From assembly GCA_947630935.1 (NCBI GenBank), contig CANRJL010000060.1, positions 1-6,498 on the forward strand: a stretch of DNA of 6,498 bases, given 5' to 3'. A program made the translations under genes and the position numbers. Origin of the DNA: an uncultured Bacilli bacterium (GTDB taxonomy: Bacteria > Bacillota_I > Bacilli_A > RF39 > UBA660). Shown piece by piece: positions 1-5,583 of this stretch. Positions within the stretch are counted from its first letter, which is position 1. Each line of letters opens with the position of its first letter. A model generated the notes under the pieces. The model did no database searches, had not been told where the DNA came from, and worked only from the letters and a program-made list of their open reading frames with translations.

Positions 1-34
1 AAATGTCTATACTATTTTTGTGAAAATTAGGAAT

Positions 35-96
35 GAACATAAGGGACACTCCTTAAACGTTCAAAAGTGAACATAAGGGACAGTCCTTAAATGTTC
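35..96. repeat. REP-like palindromic repeat doublet
   Basis: Two 28-bp units lie at 35-62 and 69-96, separated by 6 bases. Each begins GAACAT and ends in GTTC, with the core AAGGGACASTCCTTAA between, so each is an imperfect palindrome that can fold into a hairpin. The same units recur at 3078-3138 in the same orientation and with similar spacing. Paired palindromes in intergenic DNA resemble bacterial REP/BIME elements moved by single-strand Y1 transposases; no such transposase is in the window, so that origin is inference. This pair lies just past the 3' end of LRR gene copy B and may also act as its transcript end. Confidence 0.8.
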
Positions 97-102
97 ATAA
101 TT

Positions 103-130
103 GAACGTTTAAAAACTGCCCCTCATCCAC
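103..130. repeat. Degenerate third REP-like unit, inverted
   Basis: The sequence starting GAACGTTTAAAAACTGCCCC resembles the reverse complement of the unit at 69-96, with several mismatches. It ends three bases before the stop codon of LRR copy B. It looks like an old, decayed member of the family facing its neighbours. Confidence 0.5.
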
Positions 131-132
131 AC

Positions 133-900
133 CTAAACTCCTACTTGATTTGAAAAATCTCCATTCTCGCTAAACAATTTCTTTAATTTCTCCAAATCAT
201 CATTATTATCTAAATAATTATACGAAACGTTTAAAGTCACTAAACTATGATTTTCTTTTAAATCACTTAATATACTCAAATTATTAATCATCTTGTCATT
301 TACTGAATCTCTAAAAATATTATAGATATTATTATGTGACAAATTTAAAGTAGTTAAATTTTGCAAGTCTTTTATCGGCTTCAAATTTTGAATTTTATTA
401 TTTGATAGATTAAGATTTGTAATTTCTGCACAACCTATAAGTCCTTCAATATCTTCCAATCCACAATTAGTCATAGTTAAATTGTTCAAACCTAAATTTG
501 ACAAATCAGGCAAAGTCGTTGTTATTACATTTTCAAAATTTATTTTCGAAATCGAACCTAATTTTTTTCCTTGTAATTTTTCCTCTTCCGTTAGTTTAAA
601 ATTTCCTAAATCAGAAATGTCAATATCTAAAGAACCAAGAAATTTTAATTGAAAATTATTTATATTACTAAATTTTAACTTAGAAATCCCATTAATAGTA
701 TTAATTCCACTTACCTCCCTTAAGACCAAACTCTTTAAAGAATGACAATTTTCCAATGAATTTAACATATTGCTTAATTGACCACCTTTGAGGCCCGATT
801 CATTATGGATCGTAATAGACTTGACCTTACTTTCTTCGTCAAATGTTGGAAGATAAGCGTGCTCCAAACTACAAATTTCTACACTTTTAGGCAATTTACC
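133..900 (-). CDS. LRR protein copy B, C-terminal segment (after CGG shift at 901)
   Basis: This is the third long open segment of LRR gene copy B, 255 residues ending at a TAG at 133-135. It is built of leucine-rich repeats. Clear units occur in its second half, for example NLNLSNNKIQNL, TLNLSHNNIYNI and TLNVSYNYLDNN, each with the LxLxxN signature of bacterial surface LRRs. It has no credible start of its own. A TTG at 906 is in frame, but it lies inside the preceding segment and I see no Shine-Dalgarno site for it. The frame is entered at GGT (900), one base after the C of the CGG at 901, where the upstream frame stops one codon later. It ends without a membrane anchor or sorting motif. 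LRR identity is firm; the ligand is unknown. Confidence 0.85.
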   Translation of the reverse strand, partial: GKLPKSVEICSLEHAYLPTFDEESKVKSITIHNESGLKGGQLSNMLNSLENCHSLKSLVLREVSGINTINGISKLKFSNINNFQLKFLGSLDIDISDLGNFKLTEEEKLQGKKLGSISKINFENVITTTLPDLSNLGLNNLTMTNCGLEDIEGLIGCAEITNLNLSNNKIQNLKPIKDLQNLTTLNLSHNNIYNIFRDSVNDKMINNLSILSDLKENHSLVTLNVSYNYLDNNDDLEKLKKLFSENGDFSNQVGV

Positions 901-1465
901 GATCAACTTTTAGTTGCAGAACACTAATTTTCTTTAATGAAGTCATCCCAGAAAAATCATAAGATCCAGAAACATCCCCTATAAAACTAAAGTCACTCAA
1001 CCATAAATTTTCGATTTCATCACATTGATTTAATTTATTAAGTAAAGATATTCCCCTAATAATCAAACCATGTGATCTTTCACTTCCAAATTTAGTATTC
1101 CAATAACTTCCTTTTCTATCATACATATTATTTATTGTACTCTGAATTTTACTTAAATCTACTTTATTATTTGAAATATTCAAAGTAGCAAATCGTAAGA
1201 GATTTCCACTATTCGTTAAATCTTCGAGAATAGTTAAATCTTCCACACCAGTATCTACAATATCCAACTGAACTAAATTTTTCATATTTTTAACAAAATC
1301 TATTTTTTTCAAATTTGTAATCCCTTCTAAAGACAAATATTCAATATTTGTTAAAGTCGATAAAACATATCTCAAATAAGCATCATTTCCAGTCTCATCT
1401 TCACCTAACCTCTCTTTAAGTTTAATTTTTTCTTCGTCTTCGAGTGTTTCAAAATCAGTATTTCC
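896..1465 (-). CDS. LRR protein copy B, middle segment (between CGG shifts at 1466 and 901)
   Basis: This is the second long open segment of copy B, about 188 residues between GGA (1465) and the CGG at 901. Its own frame then ends at once, CGG TAA. LRR units are visible: NIEYLSLEGITNLKKIDF, then NLVQLDIVDTGVEDL, then TLNISNNKVDL. It aligns with the part of copy A that carries TITCLNLENC and LKYVKLNGTKLENL. An ATG at 1483 is in frame, but it falls inside the overlap with the upstream segment and has no ribosome site, so I treat the segment as a continuation and not a separate gene. If the CGG shifts were not used it would be a stranded fragment. Confidence 0.8.
   Translation of the reverse strand, partial: GNTDFETLEDEEKIKLKERLGEDETGNDAYLRYVLSTLTNIEYLSLEGITNLKKIDFVKNMKNLVQLDIVDTGVEDLTILEDLTNSGNLLRFATLNISNNKVDLSKIQSTINNMYDRKGSYWNTKFGSERSHGLIIRGISLLNKLNQCDEIENLWLSDFSFIGDVSGSYDFSGMTSLKKISVLQLKVDR
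899..901 (-). promoter_or_regulatory. CGG +1 frameshift site, GAT-CGG-T, copy B
   Basis: The frame of the middle segment reads GAT CGG TAA and stops. Dropping the C gives GAT-GGT-AAA and enters the C-terminal LRR segment without loss. The site falls at nearly the same place in the protein as the CTT-CGG-T site of copy A: both follow a stretch ending in a VLQL- or ILGL-like strand and precede one with an SLEHAYLP- or SLYLDQVLP-like pattern. Confidence 0.75.
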
Positions 1466-2996
1466 GCAAACTAGTATTCCCATCTAAACAAAGTTTCGTT
1501 ATATACTGATTTCCAATTAAACTTATTAAATCATCGCTCTTATCAGATAAATTACATTTTTTTAAATTTCTTTCACTTTCAGTCGATAGATACCTTAAAA
1601 ATCCATCATCAATGCTCTTCATATTACTAGCAATTTTATTATAAATTGAAGCTAAAGACGTTACATCTTCCGGATTTAAATTAGGGCAATTTCCTAAAAA
1701 TAAACTCACCAACCCATTTTGATTTGCAAGAACATCTATATTGCATAAATTTTCATTACTTTCCAAATCTATGTACCTTAATGATTTCGTAGTTAAATAT
1801 TCTTCATCTATTCCTCCAAGACAATTACATCTTAACCCTAAATATTCTAAACCAGATGCACTCTGTAAACCATCTAAATCTTTTAATAAATTATGATTTG
1901 CTGTTACTATTCTCAATAATGACATATTATTACAGCAATCTTTTAAACTAGTGATACTATTATAACCTAGTTGTAAAGTTTCAACTTGTGTAAAATCAAT
2001 TAAACAACTTATATCAGTAATTTGGTTATTATTTAAATATAATTTTTTTATACTCTGTTTCGTAACAGAAGTCAATTCACTTAAACTTGAAATATTTTTT
2101 ATATTTGTTCTAGTTCCTTTTGTTGTTGGATATATCCAAAAGTTACTATTTTCACCTTCAATTAGAGGTTTTACTCCATAAATACCAATTATCTCTAATT
2201 TGTTATAGTCACTTTTTCCCATCTTTTCAAATAAATTTTTCACTTCGTCATCACAACTTTGTTCTAAATACAATTCTTTTAAATTAGTCAAACCTTCTAT
2301 TCCATCATATTTTGATAAATCACAATTAATAAATCTCACTATTCTTAAATCTATAGTATTTTCTATACCTGATAATGAAAAATTTGATTTATTATTTAAA
2401 TCTTTCAAATTAAGTTCTTTTAGTGATGTCAACTTATAAAGTTCTTCAAGATTTTCCAATCCTGAACTAGGTTCTATTGTCAATGTTCCCACTTTTCTTA
2501 CTTCTGTCATCGTTATTATTCCGTTTTCATTTTTTCCTAATAATCCACCTAATGGACTATCACTATCTACAATTGGTCTTGTAGGCGAATCTAAATCTAA
2601 TTCTTCTTTTTCTACTCCTAAAATGCTATTTATTCCATTATTACAATAATAAACTTTTAAATCACTAGTTACTCCATAAACATCATTTAAATTTAAATAA
2701 TCTTTGAATTTTCCTTCTCCTGCATCTCCTCCTACTAATTGTTCTTGTATTTCTTTTGGAAGTTCTTTTTTTACAAATAAATATAATGCGTGTCCTTCAC
2801 TATCCACTACAAATCCTTCATTTGTCTTATAAAACCAATTTATTTTTTTTGTTTTTATTGCTTCTATTTTACTTAAATTAGTTTTGGAAAATTCATCATA
2901 ATTTCCAACATAATATTCTTGTATATATTCTTCTAATGCTACAATTCCAATTTTAATTTTCGCTTCCACCGCGCTATCTATTATCCCATCATCCCC
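1455..2996 (-). CDS. Prepilin-like/LRR protein copy B, main N-terminal segment
   Basis: This is the largest open segment of copy B: 510 residues from GGG (2996) to the CGG at 1466, whose own frame stops three codons later (TGA, 1455-1457). It opens with GDDGIIDSAVEAK, which continues a prepilin-type motif, then an amphipathic helix with ALEEYIQEYY, and a block LNDVYGVTSDLKVYYC shared with copy A. An EF-hand-like loop follows at about 2537-2502 (KNENGIITMTE), with Gly in place of the first Asp. From there to the end it is leucine-rich repeats, for example KKLYLNNNQITDI, TLQLGYNSITSL and LEYLGLRCNCL. A GTG at 2969 is the first conventional start in this frame, but the protein clearly continues upstream of it. 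The role is probably exported, surface-exposed binding. The family assignment is solid and the partner unknown. Confidence 0.85.
   Translation of the reverse strand, partial: GDDGIIDSAVEAKIKIGIVALEEYIQEYYVGNYDEFSKTNLSKIEAIKTKKINWFYKTNEGFVVDSEGHALYLFVKKELPKEIQEQLVGGDAGEGKFKDYLNLNDVYGVTSDLKVYYCNNGINSILGVEKEELDLDSPTRPIVDSDSPLGGLLGKNENGIITMTEVRKVGTLTIEPSSGLENLEELYKLTSLKELNLKDLNNKSNFSLSGIENTIDLRIVRFINCDLSKYDGIEGLTNLKELYLEQSCDDEVKNLFEKMGKSDYNKLEIIGIYGVKPLIEGENSNFWIYPTTKGTRTNIKNISSLSELTSVTKQSIKKLYLNNNQITDISCLIDFTQVETLQLGYNSITSLKDCCNNMSLLRIVTANHNLLKDLDGLQSASGLEYLGLRCNCLGGIDEEYLTTKSLRYIDLESNENLCNIDVLANQNGLVSLFLGNCPNLNPEDVTSLASIYNKIASNMKSIDDGFLRYLSTESERNLKKCNLSDKSDDLISLIGNQYITKLCLDGNTSLRKY
1464..1466 (-). 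promoter_or_regulatory. CGG +1 frameshift site, TTG-CGG-A, copy B
   Basis: The upstream frame reads TTG CGG AAA TAC TGA. With the C skipped it reads TTG-GGA-AAT-ACT-GAT and continues through LRRs. The upstream frame has the repeat strand ITKLCLDGNTSL and the downstream frame resumes with a helical, acidic stretch, as in the aligned part of copy A. Confidence 0.75.
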
Positions 2997-2997
2997 G
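2995..2997 (-). promoter_or_regulatory. CGG +1 frameshift site inside prepilin motif, ATT-CGG-G
   Basis: The incoming frame gives GVSLNAII and then CGG GGA TGA. Skipping the C gives GGG GAT GAT GGG, that is GDDGII, the expected glycine-led motif following the prepilin helix. Family knowledge therefore suggests that the residue inserted is glycine and not arginine. Confidence 0.75.
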
Positions 2998-3019
2998 AAT
3001 TATCGCATTTAATGAGACA

Positions 3020-3022
3020 CCG
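3020..3022 (-). promoter_or_regulatory. CGG +1 frameshift site inside prepilin helix, GCT-CGG-T
   Basis: The incoming frame gives TIIVLLILA, then CGG. Skipping the C gives GGT GTC TCA, that is GVS, completing the common LLILAGVS prepilin sequence. The incoming frame would otherwise run on 12 codons to a TAA with no pilin resemblance. Only 24 bases separate this CGG from the next one at 2997. Confidence 0.7.
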
Positions 3023-3077
3023 AGCTAATATAAGCAAAACAATTATTGTCTTTTTTGTATCTTATGACGAAAAAAAT

Positions 3078-3138
3078 GAACACGAGGGACAGTCCTTAAA
3101 TGTTCATTTTCGAACATCTGGGACAGTCCTTCGTGTTC
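3078..3138. repeat. REP-like palindromic repeat doublet at the 5' end of copy B
   Basis: Units at 3078-3105 and 3112-3138 share the core GGGACAGTCCTT and ends GAACA/TGTTC with the units at 35-96. They have the same orientation and 6 bases between members. The outer arms have changed in a compensating way: GAACACGAGG at the left of the first unit matches CTTCGTGTTC at the right of the second, so the doublet can also fold as one long hairpin. It sits 17 bases upstream of the first readable codon of copy B, where the prepilin leader is missing. Confidence 0.8.
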
Positions 3139-3269
3139 TCACATTATATCTTCATTAAGATAAAAGCTACGTCTATTTGTCTAATTTGTTTATTCTTCTG
3201 TCAATGGTATCAAAAATCTCCATCCCCATTGACTATCTCTAATATTCAAAAAAATCTGTAACTATGCCA
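3139..3269. other. Intergenic stretch without a supported gene
   Basis: Between the repeat doublet and the stop of the small membrane protein I see no credible gene. An 8-bp perfect inverted repeat, GTCAATGG at 3200-3207 and CCATTGAC at 3226-3233, encloses 18 bases, with no T-run to make it a typical terminator. On the minus strand a short open stretch ending at a TAA near 3192 reads DSQWGWRFLIPLTEE. Further on in the same frame come two stops and then RRSFYLNEDIM. This might be the remnant of a decayed gene, but I do not recognise it. Confidence 0.4.
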
Positions 3270-3599
3270 TTAGTCTATGTTTTCACTTGAAGTCTCAGAA
3301 TTCATCATTATATACTCTTGTAAATCTGTTGGATTTGAGCTTAACGGATCTGGGTCATAATCAGGATTATCTATATAAATTTTTAATTCAGCTTCATCTC
3401 GGCTTGCTCCTCTTATCTCCCCTGTTTTTGTATCTCTTACATAATAATATCCTGTATTCTCATCATATTCAACTTGACCTTTTTGAACTACTGTATTTCG
3501 ATTAACTTCATCTTTTGTATTTATTTTTGTTTTCATTACTATTATAAATATTGTAAAAATAATAATTATACTAATTAAAAAAATATATTCTTTTTTCAT
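3270..3599 (-). CDS. Small single-pass membrane protein of unknown function
   Basis: The protein has 109 residues from ATG at 3599. That start is preferred over the TTG at 3614 because GAGGTG (3608-3603) sits as a Shine-Dalgarno site just before it. MKKEY is followed by a strongly hydrophobic run of about 20 residues rich in Ile (residues 6-26), either a signal anchor or an uncleaved signal. About 80 polar residues come next, acidic towards the end, and include GYYYVRDTKTGEIRGASRDE and a DNPDYDPDPLSS turn-rich stretch. The expected topology is a cytosolic tip with the rest outside. It starts 8 bases after the predicted TAG stop of LRR copy A and would be translated with it. It contains no CGG codon. 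I do not recognise the family. A role as a membrane partner or export helper for the LRR protein is only suggested by position. Confidence 0.75.
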   Translation of the reverse strand: MKKEYIFLISIIIIFTIFIIVMKTKINTKDEVNRNTVVQKGQVEYDENTGYYYVRDTKTGEIRGASRDEAELKIYIDNPDYDPDPLSSNPTDLQEYIMMNSETSSENID

Positions 3600-3602
3600 T
3601 TT

Positions 3603-3610
3603 CACCTCTA
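3603..3610 (-). promoter_or_regulatory. Shine-Dalgarno site overlapping predicted stop of copy A
   Basis: The minus-strand text TAGAGGTG holds the predicted TAG stop of the shifted copy A frame (3610-3608) and the GAGGTG ribosome site for the ATG at 3599. The overlap suggests translational coupling of the small membrane protein to full-length copy A. Confidence 0.55.
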
Positions 3611-4460
3611 CCAAACTTCATTATTCCATGTTAATTTCAAAATATCGTGATTTTCTATTATTCCGTTTTAGTCCATTATTTCCTTGCAAATACAAAGCTG
3701 TAAGTCTACCCTTTCTTCCATCCGTTCTTTCTACATTAGGATTTAATTGATACAAAATATCTAAGTTTTGTCTTGAAACTCCATTATCATCACTCATTTG
3801 TCCAATAACATTATTTCTCAAATCTAAATAAGTTAAATTAACCATATTTTTCAAAGGAACACATGAAGATACACTCGAATCTGTCACTGTTAAACTACTT
3901 AAACTATTTAAACTTTCTATCCCATCTAAATTTAATAAATTAGTAGCGCTCGTTATGTTTAAAGTTGTCAAACTTTGTAAAGTATTAATCCAATTTAAAT
4001 TTTTCAAATCACTTCCAGTTATTTTCAGCGAAGTCAAATTTGTCAGTTTACCTAATAATTGCAAATCCGTCATACCACGGTCAGCAGTAATTGTTAAATT
4101 ATTAATATTAGATAAACCATTTAATATATTTCCACTACCTTTCGCCGAACACTCCAAACTTAATATATTTACTTTACTATCATCAAAATAAACTAAATTA
4201 TCATCAGTATTCTCAGAATCTTTTACGAAAGTAACCTCGCTCATATAATCGAATCTTGACAAGCTCAAAGATGAAACATAGTCGCAATTATTTAAACTCT
4301 CAAAAAAATCCTTCCAATTAGACCCATCAAAATTACCAACATATCCAGCACTACATATTAAATCTAAAGAGTTTATTTTTGAACCTACTCCCAATAAAGG
4401 GGGCAAAACCTGGTCCAGATAAAGTGATTTAACACAAGATGGAAAAATGAATGTTGTACC
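3608..4460 (-). CDS. LRR protein copy A, C-terminal segment
   Basis: This is the third long open segment of copy A, entered at GGT (4460) one base after the C of CGG 4461. LRR units are dense: NNLTITADRGMTDLQLL, then SLKITGSDLKNLNWI, TLNITSATNLLNLDGI, SLTVTDSSVSSC and YLDLRNNVIGQM. In the unshifted frame it ends at a TAA at 3621-3623. That tail reads NNRKSRYFEINME and has no LRR character. If the in-frame CGG at 3665 also shifts, the tail becomes GIIENHDILKLTWNNEVW with a TAG at 3608-3610. This has the spaced Ile/Leu pattern of a last repeat and runs up against the ribosome site of the next gene. I prefer that end but cannot prove it. No start of its own is supported: the GTG at 4481 lies inside the upstream segment. 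Confidence 0.8.
3663..3665 (-). promoter_or_regulatory. Candidate CGG +1 frameshift site near the 3' end of copy A
   Basis: CTA AAA CGG A is in frame, but no stop follows at once: the unshifted frame runs 14 more codons to a TAA. The call rests on analogy with the other six CGG codons, on the better LRR-like pattern of the shifted tail, and on the shifted stop falling at the next gene's ribosome site. Confidence 0.5.
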
Positions 4461-5583
4461 GAAGCCCCAGTATATTCGCACTATTTAAACTTGTCAAATT
4501 ACTTAAATCAATTTTCCCTCCAAGACTTCTCATCGAATTTTCCCACATAACTATTCTTAACCTCACTAAATTCGTACATTTCTCTAACTTTTTTAATAAA
4601 TTAAACGAAGTCAATACCAAACTATTATATCCAGTACCTGGATTATAATAATTCGACCCAGTCAATCCATTTATAACTCCTTCTATTACGTTCAATTCAG
4701 GAATTATCGGCTTTCCACCACTATCCAATCTCAAACTTTCACTCAAACGTAAAGTTCCCATGGTTCTACCACTAGGATTAGCTCTTGTTTTCTTTACTAC
4801 ATTATTTAAATTCGAAAGGTCAGTAACATATGTATCTCTTAAATCAAGCTCTACAAGATTCGGACAATATGCATATAAATCTAAGTTCTCTAAATCACTT
4901 TTATTTTCCGCTCCTCCTTTAATTTCACAAAAACCTAAATTTTCTAATTTAGTTCCATTTAATTTTACATATTTTAGTTGAGGCATAGATTTTAAAATCT
5001 CATTCAAAACATTATCTGTTATCTCATTTCCATCATCTTTTCCTGTTTTGCAATTCTCAAGATTTAAACAAGTTATAGTAGGTTGTCCCATCAAGTCGAC
5101 CTTCAATTTATCAGCTGTCAATTCATCTTTGCCTTCAACAAGAGTTCCAACATAAAAATAGTCACTCCAAGTATATGTTGTTCCTGATAAATATTTACAT
5201 GGCAAATCATAATTATTACCACAATTACCAAGAATCTCAGATATATTATAAACATACATATTTGGACTACAACCTTTTAAATACAAATGTCTTATATCTT
5301 CATCCATTTTGAAATAATCTACATATTTTAAATTTGTGTTATCTCTTAAATTTACGTAATATAATCCATCATCAAATTCTTCTGTATTTTTAGCATTCGC
5401 CTTATTTTTATTTGCTAAACTTGATAAACAATTCTTTTTGCCTTCTCCCTCCTCTTCATCACAATCCGTTCCTAACAAATTATTTGATGCATATAAATAC
5501 GTTAATTTATTTGAATCTTCCAAACCGACCAATGATTTTATGCTATTATACTCAGCTCTTAATAAATACAAATTAGTAAATCC
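4429..5583 (-). CDS. LRR protein copy A, middle segment (between CGG shifts at 5584 and 4461)
   Basis: This is the second long open segment of copy A, 374 residues from GGA (5583) to CGG 4461. Its own frame continues 10 codons to a TAA at 4429-4431. LRR units include NLYLLRAEYNSIKSLVGL, TYLYASNNLL, ITCLNLENC, LKYVKLNGTKLENL and LVELDLRDTYVTDL. They alternate with looser, Asn/Gly/Asp-rich inserts such as DDGLYYVNLRDNTNLKYVDY. No conventional start fits: the first candidate is a TTG at 5571, which lies in the middle of an LRR strand and has no ribosome site. It aligns with the second half of the main segment plus the middle segment of copy B. Export to the surface is expected from the family; nothing in this part identifies a ligand. 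Confidence 0.82.
   Translation of the reverse strand, partial: GFTNLYLLRAEYNSIKSLVGLEDSNKLTYLYASNNLLGTDCDEEEGEGKKNCLSSLANKNKANAKNTEEFDDGLYYVNLRDNTNLKYVDYFKMDEDIRHLYLKGCSPNMYVYNISEILGNCGNNYDLPCKYLSGTTYTWSDYFYVGTLVEGKDELTADKLKVDLMGQPTITCLNLENCKTGKDDGNEITDNVLNEILKSMPQLKYVKLNGTKLENLGFCEIKGGAENKSDLENLDLYAYCPNLVELDLRDTYVTDLSNLNNVVKKTRANPSGRTMGTLRLSESLRLDSGGKPIIPELNVIEGVINGLTGSNYYNPGTGYNSLVLTSFNLLKKLEKCTNLVRLRIVMWENSMRSLGGKIDLSNLTSLNSANILGLRYNIHFSILC
4459..4461 (-). promoter_or_regulatory. CGG +1 frameshift site, CTT-CGG-T, copy A
   Basis: The incoming frame reads ILGL then CGG TAC AAC and stops 10 codons later with no LRR pattern. Skipping the C gives CTT-GGT-ACA and enters the next LRR segment. 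CTT-CGG-T has the same form as the yeast Ty1 +1 site, CUU-AGG-C, where a scarce arginine tRNA stalls the ribosome and glycine GGC is read instead. Confidence 0.7.

Larger units (their letters stand above)
133..3061 (-). other. Reconstructed LRR gene copy B: five segments joined by four +1 shifts at CGG
   Basis: Reading minus strand from 3061, the frame steps +1 at CGG 3022, 2997, 1466 and 901 and reaches a TAG at 133. The segments are 13, 8, 510, 188 and 255 codons, about 974 residues if each shift skips the C and reads GGN as glycine. The first two segments give DTKKTIIVLLILA, then GVSLNAII, then GDDGII. This is the hydrophobic helix of a prepilin-type N-terminus, whose usual consensus in clostridia is IIVLLILAG followed by a GDNGII-like motif. 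The chain is self-consistent: every shift leads into exactly the frame in which the next in-frame CGG occurs. The usual prepilin leader (Lys-Gly-Ile-Thr-Leu region) is missing. An in-frame TAA at 3062-3064 and the repeat doublet from 3078 lie there instead, so the 5' end is probably truncated. Confidence 0.7.

Noticed and set aside
35..130. CRISPR array
   Set aside because: There are only two to three units, with 6-base spacers too short for CRISPR. The units are palindromic and recur elsewhere as pairs.
3181..3229. Short minus-strand peptide MEIFDTIDRRINKLDK
   Set aside because: It has only 16-18 codons, no clear ribosome site and no homologue I recognise, and it overlaps another short open frame. 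This is too weak to call a gene.
3287..4981. Plus-strand open frames at 3287-3505, 3955-4191, 4451-4648 and 4760-4981
   Set aside because: They lie opposite well-supported minus-strand coding sequence, have no ribosome sites or recognisable domains, and look like antisense shadows of LRR codons.
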